A stretch of DNA of 64,000 nt from UBA1268 sp002694955 (GCA_028066355.1 JALCBP010000005.1:13449-77448), one strand, 5' to 3'. Shown: positions 1-9,760, numbered from the stretch's first letter. A program made the numbers and translations. The notes: a model not told the origin generated them from the sequence alone.

Positions 1-1
1 A

Positions 2-364
2 AGGCGAAACCTGATCGTTATGTTTCTTTCTGCCGAGCTGATGCTCCAAGGTATTTCAGTTAGCCTTGTTGCGTGGAGCCGTTATCACGGCGACTTCGGC
101 GGCCACGTTCTGGTCATCTTTGTACTCTCCGTAGCTGCATGTGAGGCGGCTATCGCTCTTGTCTTTGTCCTACAGGCATTTACTCGAACTGGCCGCCTTG
201 ATTCTTCAGCATGGCAAACCCTCCGAGAAGCCACACTTGCCCGTAGCATCGACCATGAAATCCCATCACTCGACACATCAATGCCCAGTTTCCCACGCCT
301 CACCCCTGCAGGCAGATCACCAGAAACTGATGAACAAACTGGGACACAGCGTGAACATGTTTGA
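2..364 (+). CDS. nuoK: NADH-quinone oxidoreductase subunit K (5' truncated)
   Basis: This is the 3' part of NuoK, a small three-helix membrane subunit of complex I in the proton-pumping arm. The reading frame is open from the first bases of the window, giving RNLIVMFLSAELMLQG, so the true start lies upstream of the window. The two membrane glutamates important in the family are visible: one in the SAELML segment and one in the later helix (VAACEAAIAL). The protein ends in a polar tail of about 40 residues (RSPETDEQTGTQ) that is longer than the short E. coli C-terminus. nuoL follows after 30 bases on the same strand, as in standard nuo operons. Confidence 0.9.
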   Translation, partial: RRNLIVMFLSAELMLQGISVSLVAWSRYHGDFGGHVLVIFVLSVAACEAAIALVFVLQAFTRTGRLDSSAWQTLREATLARSIDHEIPSLDTSMPSFPRLTPAGRSPETDEQTGTQREHV

Positions 365-394
365 GATACATTCTTCCCTTACAAATTTGTCGAT

Positions 395-2632
395 ATGATT
401 CCGTCTTTTCTTCTTGTACTCGTTCCATTACTACCCCTTCTTGCGGCTCTTGCCACCGTTATTGGTGGACGAAGACTCGGGCCCCGCGCACACCTACCGG
501 CCGTCGTTGGCATAGCAGCAGCGGCGGTTGTTGCATTAACTCTTCTCGTTATTACAGCCCGCAGCCGAGGTAGTGCAGAAACGCCTCGCCCTGTTGATAT
601 GGTGACTACGCTCTGGCAATGGGCAACTATCGAAAATGCATATGCCCCTGCTGATGACTCGCATGCTGCAGTTCCGGGAACGGCTATTGGCGAAGACAAA
701 TACAGCGCTCGCCCATTTTCGATTTCTATCGCTATGCGACTCGACCCGCTCACTGCAACGCTGCTTGTGATCATCACGAGTGTTGGACTTCTTGTGGCCA
801 TCTACTCCATAGGGTACATGCATGACGATCCTGGTTATCCACGATTTTTCGCACTCGTTGCCATGTTTGTTTTCTCAATGTCGATGCTGGTGGCAGCAAG
901 TAATTTTCTCTTAGTCTATGTGTTCTGGGAGGCCGTAGGCGCGTGTAGTTATCTACTCATTGGCTTCTGGTTTAAAAAACCAGAAGCCGCGAAAGCCGCT
1001 AAAAAAGCTTTTCTTGTTAATCGAATAGGAGACTTCGGCCTTGCAGTAGGTGTTTTTCTGCTTTGGCTGACTTACGGAACCCTCGATTTCCACGACACTC
1101 TTTCTCCTGATGGAACCATTTTACCTGGCATTCTTGGACAAACTCGGCTTGCCGATGTAAGTGGGTACGTTGGAGGTATCGTTGGCACGGCGATTTGCCT
1201 TTTGCTATTACTTGCAGCCTGTGGCAAAAGTGCCCAACTTCCCCTCCATGTATGGCTACCAGATGCTATGGAGGGTCCGACTCCCGCGAGTGCGCTCATT
1301 CATGCTGCAACAATGGTCACCGCAGGAGTTTATCTTGTTGCTCGCTGTGCACCCATTTTTATGGCGTGCCCCGGCGCTCTTGTGACAGTATCGATTATAG
1401 GTACCACTACTGCGCTTGTTGCTGCACTTATTGGAACTGTTCAGAACGATCTCAAACGAGTACTTGCTTACTCGACAATCAGCCAACTTGGCTACATGTT
1501 TGCGTGTCTGGGCACCGGCACACTGCTTGGATTTACTGCCGCAATTTTTCATCTTCTTACCCATGCATTTTTCAAAGCACTTTTGTTCCTTGGTGCTGGC
1601 TCTGTCATGCACTCAATGGGTGGGGTGATTGACATGCGTCGTTTTGGTGGACTTCGAAAACTCATGCCGATAACAGCCACCACCTTTCTTATTGGAAGCC
1701 TTGCACTTGCTGGAATCGCGCCTTTTGCCGGTTTCTTTAGCAAAGATGAAATACTTGCTTCATTGCACTCGAAGGGTTGGCCAGACGTCCACCATAGTGC
1801 TGAAACTAACCACCATGCCACGATTCCTGTTCTACCTTCAATTCCATCTGAGAGTGGTACAGTGCACGACGTTGGATATCGAGGGGTATCCGAAGGTAAC
1901 AATCACTCCGACAGCCATCAGCTACCTGACTCGGTTGGACTCGATGCACTAAATCAACCTGCGGTCTGGAAAACTCTTTTCTGGATGGCACTTGTCACGG
2001 CGGGCCTTACAGCGTTTTATACTTTCCGAGCTGTTTTCATGACATTTACTGGCCCTCTTCGAGTACCTGATGAAGCCAGTGGACATGCACATGAATCACC
2101 TTCCGTCATGACAACACCGCTTTTGATTCTCGCAATCCCAGCCACACTAATTGGTTTCCTCCTATTTGCAACCGAGGGCCTTGCTCATTTTCTTGCTGCA
2201 ACCCCATCCTTCACGGCACCTTCAATCGTCCAGACCGCCACTGCATCTGTTTTTCACTGGGATCTTGCAATCCAAGGCACACTCGCTGCCGCTCTTGGTA
2301 TTGTCATAGCAGCTGTTGGCCATCTCGGGCGTCGCAGCGACGGACCTCAACTTGAACGTTGGCTTGGTCCCGTGCGACCCTTCTTAGAACATCGAATGTT
2401 TATTGATCAACTATACGCTGCAGTTATTGTGAGACCTACTGAAGCCATTGCTTTTTTAGCTGCTATTTTCGACAAATCAATTATCGACCGCTCTGTACGA
2501 TTTTTCGCTCATCTTCCAGTGGTTCTCGGTGGCGTTGTTCGCCGGCTACAGTCGGGGCTTCTTCAACGATATGCGTTAGCCGGCGTCATTGGTGTCTTGG
2601 CTATTATTGTGCTTCTCGCCTGGAGACTTTGA
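395..2632 (+). CDS. nuoL: NADH-quinone oxidoreductase subunit L
   Basis: Antiporter-like membrane subunit of complex I that carries a proton channel and the long lateral helix. Its 745 residues exceed the roughly 610 of E. coli NuoL. Family hallmarks are the helix with FWEAVGACSYLLIGFWF (key Glu), then GKSAQLPLHVWLPDAMEGPTP (key Lys) and the following ALIHAATMVTAG with its conserved His. A hydrophilic, His-rich insertion lies around residues 460-510, before the WKTLFWMALVTAGLTAFYTFR helix, and explains part of the extra length. Start is ATG at 395, 30 bases after nuoK. The stop is followed closely by nuoM. It is part of the nuoKLMN operon. Confidence 0.96.
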   Translation: MIPSFLLVLVPLLPLLAALATVIGGRRLGPRAHLPAVVGIAAAAVVALTLLVITARSRGSAETPRPVDMVTTLWQWATIENAYAPADDSHAAVPGTAIGEDKYSARPFSISIAMRLDPLTATLLVIITSVGLLVAIYSIGYMHDDPGYPRFFALVAMFVFSMSMLVAASNFLLVYVFWEAVGACSYLLIGFWFKKPEAAKAAKKAFLVNRIGDFGLAVGVFLLWLTYGTLDFHDTLSPDGTILPGILGQTRLADVSGYVGGIVGTAICLLLLLAACGKSAQLPLHVWLPDAMEGPTPASALIHAATMVTAGVYLVARCAPIFMACPGALVTVSIIGTTTALVAALIGTVQNDLKRVLAYSTISQLGYMFACLGTGTLLGFTAAIFHLLTHAFFKALLFLGAGSVMHSMGGVIDMRRFGGLRKLMPITATTFLIGSLALAGIAPFAGFFSKDEILASLHSKGWPDVHHSAETNHHATIPVLPSIPSESGTVHDVGYRGVSEGNNHSDSHQLPDSVGLDALNQPAVWKTLFWMALVTAGLTAFYTFRAVFMTFTGPLRVPDEASGHAHESPSVMTTPLLILAIPATLIGFLLFATEGLAHFLAATPSFTAPSIVQTATASVFHWDLAIQGTLAAALGIVIAAVGHLGRRSDGPQLERWLGPVRPFLEHRMFIDQLYAAVIVRPTEAIAFLAAIFDKSIIDRSVRFFAHLPVVLGGVVRRLQSGLLQRYALAGVIGVLAIIVLLAWRL

Positions 2633-2685
2633 ATCTTGTTCATCCTTTCCAAGAATCATCTTTCTTCTCTTTTTTCGACAACTTC

Positions 2686-4413
2686 ATGAACATTCTCTCC
2701 CCATCAACACACCTGCTACTGGTCATTCTCATGCCTCTTGTAGGTGCGGGGATCACCTGGATTCTTTCGAGCCGTGGTCTCCAGTCAGTTCGCCAAAGCG
2801 CAGCGACTACTGCAGTTTTGACGCTCATTGCTGCGGGATGGCTTATCCTCCGATACCTCGTGAGCACTGAGTCTATGAGCAATCAAGCCTTTGCAGTGCT
2901 ATCAGTCCCCTGGCTTACCGGAGGAATGTTTGATATCCGTTTATCAATCGGGCTCGATGGCCTTTCAGTTTGGCTTTTTGGGTTGTCAGCACTTCTTTCT
3001 GTTACTGCGATTTTTGTAAGTTGGGAAGCTGTAACCGAGCGAGCTGTTGGCTTCTACATACTTCTCCTGCTTCTTGAGACAGCCATGCTCGGTGTTTTTG
3101 TAGCTCGCGACATTATTTTATTTTACGTATTCTTTGAATTCACTCTTGTGCCACTCTTCTTCCTTATTGGTATATGGGGGCATGATGAACGACGAAAAGC
3201 AGCACTCACATTTTTCATTTACACTCTTGCTGGTAGTGTGCTCGCATTTCTTGGTCTTATGACTATTGTGTTGTGGAATGCCTCACATACCGGAAGCGTC
3301 ACGTTTGATATCGAAACATTGACCGCTGGACTAAGTGCGCATCCACTCCCCATGGATGCTGAGGGAGGCTACCTTCAATGGATTGTTTTTCTTGCTCTGC
3401 TTATTGGATTTGCTGTTAAGGTTCCAATTTTCCCTTTTCATACGTGGCTTCCGCTTGCTCACGTCGAAGCGCCAACTGGCGGAAGTGTGGATCTGGCAGG
3501 TGTTTTACTGAAAATTGGGATTTACGGGTTCCTCAGGTTCTCAATGCCAATGCTCCCCGAAGCAACTGCAATAGCAGCGCCGTGGCTATTTGCGCTTGGT
3601 GCTTTTGGAATTGTTTATGGAGCGTTGGTGGCTCTCGTTCAGCAGGATTTAAAACGACTCATAGCGTACTCTTCAGTAAGTCATATGGGATACGTCGTCA
3701 TGGGACTGTTTGCTTTGGAACCAGTAGCAGTTGAAGGGGCGAATCTTCAACTCATAAATCATGGTCTCTCTTCCGCCGGCCTCTTCGCTTTAGTTGGAAT
3801 GCTGTATGAACGCTTTCATACACGTTCTATTCAAAGCCTTGGCGGTATCGCCACAAAGGCACCGTGGCTCACTACAGTTTTCATGGTGTTCACCTTTTCG
3901 AGCATCGGCCTTCCCGGACTGAATGGCTTTGTTGGAGAATTCATGATTCTTGCTGGATCGTTTCAAAGAGCGTGGACCGGCGTGTCTCCGGAACTACAGC
4001 AGTGTTATCTAGTTTTTTCACTGATGGGAGTCGTTGGTGTAGTGCTTGGCGCTTGGTACATGCTCTGGGCGGTTGAACGTGTATTTTTCGGAAATTCTCG
4101 ATTGCCTCCTTCGTCCATCGACAATGAAAAACACGAGTCTCTTGACTTACGTTGGCATGAGTTGGCGGCACTCATGCCACTAACTGTTTTTGTGCTCTGG
4201 ATCGGCATAACACCAGCAACGTTCCTTCGTCCATCTTCGCAATCCGTTCGCGCAATGACGCTTGCATCGAGCAACGCCTTTAGCCGAAATATGCATTCGT
4301 CTACGGATCCGACGGGCGTGGACATGATTACACACAACACCATGAATGATTCTGAAAAAGATAAGCCCAAGACGAATCCAACTTTTCAAAAACTAATTCC
4401 TGTAAAGCAATGA
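2686..4413 (+). CDS. nuoM: NADH-quinone oxidoreductase subunit M
   Basis: Antiporter-like proton-channel subunit of complex I. It has about 14 membrane segments, the catalytic Glu in FYVFFEFTLVPLFFLIG, and the channel lysines in AVKVPIFPFHTWLPLAHVEAP and the nearby VLLKIGIYGFLRF. The frame is open back to a TTG at 2629 that overlaps the nuoL stop. I chose ATG 2686 because MNILSPSTHLLLVILMPLVGA matches the usual NuoM N-terminus, with a hydrophobic helix ending in a PLVGA-type motif; the 19 extra residues would be polar and Phe-rich. The C-terminus carries a polar tail of about 80 residues. The stop overlaps the nuoN start (ATGA), indicating translational coupling. Confidence 0.94.
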   Translation: MNILSPSTHLLLVILMPLVGAGITWILSSRGLQSVRQSAATTAVLTLIAAGWLILRYLVSTESMSNQAFAVLSVPWLTGGMFDIRLSIGLDGLSVWLFGLSALLSVTAIFVSWEAVTERAVGFYILLLLLETAMLGVFVARDIILFYVFFEFTLVPLFFLIGIWGHDERRKAALTFFIYTLAGSVLAFLGLMTIVLWNASHTGSVTFDIETLTAGLSAHPLPMDAEGGYLQWIVFLALLIGFAVKVPIFPFHTWLPLAHVEAPTGGSVDLAGVLLKIGIYGFLRFSMPMLPEATAIAAPWLFALGAFGIVYGALVALVQQDLKRLIAYSSVSHMGYVVMGLFALEPVAVEGANLQLINHGLSSAGLFALVGMLYERFHTRSIQSLGGIATKAPWLTTVFMVFTFSSIGLPGLNGFVGEFMILAGSFQRAWTGVSPELQQCYLVFSLMGVVGVVLGAWYMLWAVERVFFGNSRLPPSSIDNEKHESLDLRWHELAALMPLTVFVLWIGITPATFLRPSSQSVRAMTLASSNAFSRNMHSSTDPTGVDMITHNTMNDSEKDKPKTNPTFQKLIPVKQ

Positions 4414-6200
4414 TGACAACGTCCCTCGAAACTTTCCTACTTTTATCACCAGAAATTACTTTATTTCTAGCAGCACTTATTGCATATCTTGCTGCTGCCT
4501 TTAGCGGCCTTCGGGCCGGGTGGCTCGTGGCTGTTATTGGTCTTGGTGTAGCCATTCTTGTATCAGGCAGTCAGCCAGACAGCGGTGTCACCGTTTCATC
4601 AGGTCCGATTACAGTTGATGGTTTTTCATTTTATATACGTATCCTTACTTACACTACGGGTCTGGTACTAGCGCTTATCCAGTCAGGAGATTACTGGAAA
4701 GCGGCGACTCAAGAAGACAACAGTCCGCTCAGGCGGCGCGGCACAGGTGAAGAAGCGGGTACGTTTTTAATTCTTTTAGCTGGACTCTCTCTCGTGGGGC
4801 TGGCGAATGATTTGGTGCTACTTTTCATTGGCCTCGAACTTGTTTCAATACCGACATACATCTTGCTGTCACTGAAACGAACGGATGCTGCAGGCCAAGA
4901 AGCCAGCTTGAAGTATTTTTTTCTATCACTCATTGCCTCTGCGTTTTTTTTATATTCTGTTGCCTGCCTCTACGGGCTGGGTGGATCAACGTCATTGCTT
5001 GCTATTGGGAATCAAATACAGTCACTGGGTAGTATCTCCCCACCGACAATTGAAGGATCCATCGTTGTAGGCACCATCACAACCAGTATGGCTGCAGTGC
5101 TTCTACCAGTGATGCTTGGGACGGCACTCGCTGGCGCAGCTTTTCGAATGGCTGCTGTTCCAATGCACTTTTACGCTCCCGATGTTTATCAAGGAACAAG
5201 CACCAGTAATGCTGCTGTACTCTCAACGCTGCCAAAGATAGCAGGCATTGTCATGCTTGCTCGCTTGATTGCATTAGCTATTCCCCCACTGGGAAGTGGA
5301 CAAACTGTTGGCCCGGTCGCCGAAACACTGCTTTCTCAGACGTGGCATCTTATTGCTATTGTTGCCGCTGTTACCATGACCGCTGGAAACTGCATGGCAC
5401 TGCTCCAAAAAAACTTACGAAGACTTTTTGCATGCTCTTCTATTGCCCATGCTGGATATCTACTTGTCGGTCTGGCGGCAGTAACTGCAGCAGCCGCACC
5501 CCAGCAAGGCCCACTTGGTGGAGAATCAATAAATGCAACTGCTTTGACACTAGACGGTCTTGGTTCAACGCTATTCTATTTAGCCACATATCTACTTGCG
5601 ACAGTTGGGTTGTTTGGTGGGATCATCTATCTCGGACACCGTTGGCCTGAATGGTCCAGCTCGAGCAATAAAAGACCAAAACTTGAGGAGATTGAAACTG
5701 TTGATGACCTCAACGGATTATCAACAACAAACCCTGTCGCTGCGTTTTGCTTAGCTACTTTTCTATTAAGCCTTGCAGGAATTCCACCGCTACCAGGTTT
5801 TTGGGGAAAGCTATCACTTGTAACCTCGTCACTCAGCATAGACAGTGGCGATGCAGCCTTTGGTGACAGGAAGGCATGGTTTATCGGCTTAAGTATTGTC
5901 TTAGTACTTAATGCTGCTATCGCAGCTGCGTATTACCTCCGCTTAATTACAGCTATGTACTTCAAATCGACTGACAAGGGAGTTCAAGCAGATGGAGGCC
6001 TTTCTTCGGGATTGGCAATGGTCGTCTGCCTCATCGTGCTTCTTTCGATTTCTATTCGTCCACGTGGGCTTTTTACAGCAGCTCTGCATGCTGGCAACGC
6101 ACTTTCTGGAAATATTGCGACAGAAACGTTGGTTCCACAGACAACACAAACTATTCATGCCGACACCATGCTCGCCGGTGAGATACAAAAAGGGTACTGA
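4410..6200 (+). CDS. nuoN: NADH-quinone oxidoreductase subunit N
   Basis: Third antiporter-like membrane subunit of complex I. Seen are the FIGLELVSIPTYILLSLKR helix with the family Glu, the HFYAPDVYQGTSTSNAAVLS segment and the following LPKIAGIVMLAR with its Lys, and repeated Ala/Leu-rich helices. At 596 residues it is longer than E. coli NuoN (about 485); extra length sits in loops around residues 90-115 and 405-440. The start ATG overlaps the nuoM stop by four bases. A second ATG follows immediately. The stop TGA is directly followed by the ATG of the Mrp ATPase gene, so the two are probably co-transcribed and coupled. Confidence 0.95.
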   Translation: MMTTSLETFLLLSPEITLFLAALIAYLAAAFSGLRAGWLVAVIGLGVAILVSGSQPDSGVTVSSGPITVDGFSFYIRILTYTTGLVLALIQSGDYWKAATQEDNSPLRRRGTGEEAGTFLILLAGLSLVGLANDLVLLFIGLELVSIPTYILLSLKRTDAAGQEASLKYFFLSLIASAFFLYSVACLYGLGGSTSLLAIGNQIQSLGSISPPTIEGSIVVGTITTSMAAVLLPVMLGTALAGAAFRMAAVPMHFYAPDVYQGTSTSNAAVLSTLPKIAGIVMLARLIALAIPPLGSGQTVGPVAETLLSQTWHLIAIVAAVTMTAGNCMALLQKNLRRLFACSSIAHAGYLLVGLAAVTAAAAPQQGPLGGESINATALTLDGLGSTLFYLATYLLATVGLFGGIIYLGHRWPEWSSSSNKRPKLEEIETVDDLNGLSTTNPVAAFCLATFLLSLAGIPPLPGFWGKLSLVTSSLSIDSGDAAFGDRKAWFIGLSIVLVLNAAIAAAYYLRLITAMYFKSTDKGVQADGGLSSGLAMVVCLIVLLSISIRPRGLFTAALHAGNALSGNIATETLVPQTTQTIHADTMLAGEIQKGY

Positions 6201-7322
6201 ATGAACAATGCACTGACCTCAGAAAATGTTCGAGGCACACTTGCCGACATGACTGACCCTGAGTCGGGAAGGCTGCTTGCCGATTTAGGACAGATTGGTG
6301 ACGTGACAGTAAATGAACAGAAGATTGCACTTGATGTTGAGCTCACAACACATTCTGCAATTCTCTGGCGACAAACCCGTGCACGGATTGAAGAACGGCT
6401 TAGAACGGCATTCCCAGACATTTCTGACGTAGAAATAACTGTGAAGCCTCACAAAAGGCCGCCCACTAAAATCGGACAGGTTGGCCTTGAGGCAAAAAGT
6501 GTTATTGCAGTTGGGTCAGGCAAGGGAGGTGTTGGTAAAAGCACAATTGCCGTATCACTGGCAATCGGCCTGGCACGAGCTGGAAGCAAAGTAGGCATTC
6601 TTGATGCAGATGTCTATGGACCAAGTGTACCTCACCTTGTCGGGCTGGAAGGTCGACCAGCTATACAGGAGGGACGCATTATTCCGCCGCAACTCAATCC
6701 TGGTGAACCTGCAAGTGCTTTGCCTAAAGGTCTGCAGATTCAAACAATTCCGGTTATGTCTATGGGTTTTCTTGTACCGCCTGGTGAAGCAGTCGTTTGG
6801 CGAGGCCCTATGCTTCACGGCGCAATACAGCAAATGCTCCGTGATACAAACTGGGGTCCACTCGATTATCTGATCATTGACATGCCACCGGGGACTGGCG
6901 ATATTGCGCTAACCCTTTCTCAGGTCCTCCCGCTCTCGGGTGCCGTTGTCGTTTGTACCCCGCAAGATGTTGCGCTTCTTGACGCAACCAAGGCGATCGC
7001 AATGTTCCAGAAGGTCAACATCCCATTGCTTGGCATGGTAGAAAACATGAGTTTCTTTTTGTGTCCAGATAACAATAAACGATATGATATTTTTGGAACC
7101 GGTGGTGCAAAACGTACTGCGAAAGAACTTAATATTCCGTTACTTGGTGAGGTTCCCATTCAAATACCAATTCGTGAGCATGGCGACGCAGGAAAAACAG
7201 CTGCAAATTTCGATGATTCGCAAACAAGGCCTTATCTTGAATCAATCTGCGGGAACCTTGTGAGCGAACTTGCTCATCGGCACGCGTCAGCACCACCAAT
7301 GCCTTCTCTGCCAACGCTGTAA
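6201..7322 (+). CDS. Mrp/ApbC-family P-loop ATPase (Fe-S cluster carrier)
   Basis: Cytosolic MinD/Mrp-family ATPase of 373 residues. Relatives (ApbC, NBP35) bind and transfer Fe-S clusters. An N-terminal DUF59/MIP18-like domain spans about residues 10-85. The ATPase follows, with the deviant Walker A GSGKGGVGKST at about 108-118, DADVYGPSVPHLVG, and DYLIIDMPPGTGD. The region that in ApbC holds a CxxC cluster site reads ENMSFFLCPDNNKRYDIFG here, so only one cysteine is kept. It begins at the base after the nuoN stop; co-expression with complex I would fit a role in loading its Fe-S clusters, but that is inference. Confidence 0.9.
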   Translation: MNNALTSENVRGTLADMTDPESGRLLADLGQIGDVTVNEQKIALDVELTTHSAILWRQTRARIEERLRTAFPDISDVEITVKPHKRPPTKIGQVGLEAKSVIAVGSGKGGVGKSTIAVSLAIGLARAGSKVGILDADVYGPSVPHLVGLEGRPAIQEGRIIPPQLNPGEPASALPKGLQIQTIPVMSMGFLVPPGEAVVWRGPMLHGAIQQMLRDTNWGPLDYLIIDMPPGTGDIALTLSQVLPLSGAVVVCTPQDVALLDATKAIAMFQKVNIPLLGMVENMSFFLCPDNNKRYDIFGTGGAKRTAKELNIPLLGEVPIQIPIREHGDAGKTAANFDDSQTRPYLESICGNLVSELAHRHASAPPMPSLPTL

Positions 7323-7923
7323 AGGAATTCTTATCAAAGCATTCTTTTTTCATATTTTACTATTTACTCAGGCGCAGTGGCTCTCAGTAGTAGCGGGGAT
7401 TTTGTTTTCTTATTTCCAGAATAAGTGCACTACTGAAAGGCCGTGGGTCATACCACTCTCTAGATCCGCACCCCTTCTTTTCATTCAAGCTTTTTGCTCC
7501 GTGCTACTGATCTCACAGATGATCTGTGGGCAGTTCATTAACACCATCATTCAAATGTTGGGCAGCATTTTCCTCTTCACAATTGGTTCTTTTTCATACT
7601 ACTGGCTTCCTCAAAAAACTAGCCTGTCTCATATTACTTTGGGCATTCTTCTTGGCGTGCTTATTCTTTTTGGCTGGCAAAGAATCCTTCTCCATCGCTA
7701 CTGGAGTGTTGAATGGTGCATGTTGTTTTTTATTCCATGCATTTGCCTGATCATACTAGCGACTATCCTTAAGGCTGTTTCCTGGTATTGGGGGAGCTCG
7801 AAAAACAGAACCCATCGAAAACAATACCAAGCACTCAATCTTATTAATGCCGGGCTGTGGTATATACTTTTCACGATAATTACATCATTTTTTTCTGCTA
7901 TGGCATTTGATTGTGGAATTTGA
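7270..7923 (+). CDS. Hypothetical six-helix membrane protein
   Basis: I do not recognise this family. The frame gives up to 217 residues with about six hydrophobic segments, for example around residues 24-48, 66-90, 94-113, 120-142, 146-168 and 190-215, and short polar loops. It is probably an integral membrane protein. The first ATG (7270) lies inside the 3' end of the Mrp gene, and the first 20 residues it would add are Cys/His-rich and unlike the rest. A TTG near 7402, or an unusual start just after the Mrp stop, may be the real start. It is on the same strand as the nuo-mrp operon and may be its last gene. Confidence 0.55.
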   Translation: MLIGTRQHHQCLLCQRCKGILIKAFFFHILLFTQAQWLSVVAGILFSYFQNKCTTERPWVIPLSRSAPLLFIQAFCSVLLISQMICGQFINTIIQMLGSIFLFTIGSFSYYWLPQKTSLSHITLGILLGVLILFGWQRILLHRYWSVEWCMLFFIPCICLIILATILKAVSWYWGSSKNRTHRKQYQALNLINAGLWYILFTIITSFFSAMAFDCGI

Positions 7924-8004
7924 TGATTAATGCAACTTCAAATGTGTTGCATGCTTCTACTTTCGAATAATTCAATTTGTTAAAGACTCAAGCGAGATAG
8001 AACC

Positions 8005-8121
8005 ATGAAGGATGACAAGCCATTGAACCCTGATGATACTTTTTGCCAAGCTCAAGTTGATGTCCAGAAGATGATTGATCAACTTGAAGAGCAGGTTGAG
8101 TTAGATCAAGAAGATGAATAA
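8005..8121 (+). CDS. Possible 38-aa acidic small protein
   Basis: An ATG at 8005 opens a 38-codon frame ending in TAA. The product is strongly acidic and looks like one amphipathic helix (VDVQKMIDQLEEQVELDQED). It lies alone between the hypothetical membrane protein and the sulfatase. There is only a weak purine-rich stretch (AGCGAGATAGAA) upstream. A real small protein is plausible because the composition resembles natural short coiled coils, but no family is recognised and chance cannot be excluded. The remaining bases from 8122 to 8318 hold nothing I can identify. Confidence 0.35.
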   Translation: MKDDKPLNPDDTFCQAQVDVQKMIDQLEEQVELDQEDE

Positions 8122-8318
8122 GCTTCATGGAATCTATACTTAACTTAATTGCTTTTTGTACGAACTTGATATTCATCCAACTGGACTCGAAGGCGATAAA
8201 TTCTGTCACACCAGCCTCTGCTATTCCCCTTCATGCCTGAGCAATTATTTCTCCACAATTACCAGCTGTATCAAACAGCCCTCATCTCAAAACACGTAGA
8301 AAGTGGCTTTGAAATACA

Positions 8319-9722
8319 ATGATTCGCAACTTGTCACTGTTAAAAATTGCTCTTTTGCTCTTCTCCATACTTCCATGTGTCAACTTAGAAAATGCACTGG
8401 CGAAGAAGCCAAACATTCTTTTCATCGCCGTTGATGACCTCAATCATTGGGTTGGCTATACAGGCAGAAACACACAGTGCAAAACACCGAATATCGATCG
8501 GTTAGCTGCTATGGGCGTATCGTTCACCAACGCGCACTGTGCTGCTCCTGCATGTGGCCCATCAAGGGCAGCCCTCTGGTCCGGAATCCGCCCACATTCT
8601 TCTGGTTGCTATCTCAATGCAGATGATTGGAAAAACCATATTGCAGAAGGCCTTAACCTAAATGCTCATTTAAAAAAGCATGGGTACTACACAGCGGCGA
8701 TGGGGAAAACCTATCATTCAAGTTCGGGCGGCCTCAAAACTGTATACGCGTCCGAGTGGGACACCTATCCACCCACAAGACGTGGCAAAAACGCTGGGCG
8801 AATTCCAAGAAAATATGAGGGCTATCATGAACCTCTGGAACTCGATTTACAGGACGAAGATCTACCGGACTGGCACACAGTGGACTTTTGCATCGATCAA
8901 ATGAAGCAAGAACGAAAAAAGCCCTTCTTTGTAGCCTGCGGCTTGATCAAACCACACCTTCCCTGGGCAGTCCCGAGAAAATACTACAAACGGTATCCAC
9001 GTGACGACATTGAACTTCCTCCGCATAAAGAGGATGATCTCGACGACATTCCAACACCGGGCATAAAAATGGCTGGTCCAGAAAAAGATCATGCAAAGTT
9101 TCTAAAATCCGGAAGATGGAAAGATGCCATTCAGTCATACCTTGCGACCATTGCATACGTAGATATGAATATTGGCCGTCTTCTTGATGCATATGACGCC
9201 AGCCCGGAACGCGATAATACCATCATTGTTCTTTGGGGCGACCATGGTTGGCATCTCGGGGAAAAACAGCACTGGAGGAAGTTCTCTCTCTGGGAAGAGG
9301 CCACCCGGTCACCATTGATCTGGATTGTTCCTGGCTTCACACAACCCGGAAAAACCTGTCAACGACCAGTTGACTTCCTGAGCATCTATCCGACACTCTG
9401 TGAACTTATTGGTGTACCATTACCTAATCATCTTGAAGGCAAAAGTATCGCTACTCTTCTCAAGAGACCTGACTCTCATTGGGATGGAGTAGCGCTAACC
9501 ACACATGGGTACCAAAATCATGCCATTCGTGATGGCCAGTTTCGCTACATCCGTTATGCAGATTTAAGCGAGGAACTCTATGATCACACGACTGATCCAT
9601 ATGAATTCACAAATCTTGCAAACGATGCAACGATGCTAGCAACGAAACGCCGTTTAGCAGCATTTCTACCAAAGCATGAAACTCTGCCAAAAAAAATGCT
9701 TAGGAAGAAAAGACAAAGGTAA
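8319..9722 (+). CDS. Secreted sulfatase, iduronate-2-sulfatase-like
   Basis: Type I sulfatase of 467 residues, predicted to be exported by an N-terminal signal peptide (about residues 1-28). It should hydrolyse sulfate esters, probably on glycans. The active-site signature is CGPSRAALWSG with Cys79 as the residue converted to formylglycine. Metal-binding Asp residues are in AVDDLNHW near the N-terminus, and LWGDHGWHLGEKQHW near residue 310 is typical of the iduronate-2-sulfatase branch. A C-terminal EELYDHTTDPYEFTNLA segment is also typical. It is the only sulfatase here on the + strand, separated from three others at 13.5-18.1 kb. The exact substrate cannot be read from the sequence. Confidence 0.92.
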   Translation: MIRNLSLLKIALLLFSILPCVNLENALAKKPNILFIAVDDLNHWVGYTGRNTQCKTPNIDRLAAMGVSFTNAHCAAPACGPSRAALWSGIRPHSSGCYLNADDWKNHIAEGLNLNAHLKKHGYYTAAMGKTYHSSSGGLKTVYASEWDTYPPTRRGKNAGRIPRKYEGYHEPLELDLQDEDLPDWHTVDFCIDQMKQERKKPFFVACGLIKPHLPWAVPRKYYKRYPRDDIELPPHKEDDLDDIPTPGIKMAGPEKDHAKFLKSGRWKDAIQSYLATIAYVDMNIGRLLDAYDASPERDNTIIVLWGDHGWHLGEKQHWRKFSLWEEATRSPLIWIVPGFTQPGKTCQRPVDFLSIYPTLCELIGVPLPNHLEGKSIATLLKRPDSHWDGVALTTHGYQNHAIRDGQFRYIRYADLSEELYDHTTDPYEFTNLANDATMLATKRRLAAFLPKHETLPKKMLRKKRQR

Positions 9723-9760
9723 AAGATAACTCTTTTAACTCACTGAATTTCTTTTACCGG

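Noticed and set aside
2629..2685. TTG start for nuoM overlapping the nuoL stop
   Set aside because: Adds 19 atypical residues; ATG 2686 gives the usual NuoM N-terminus. Not excluded.
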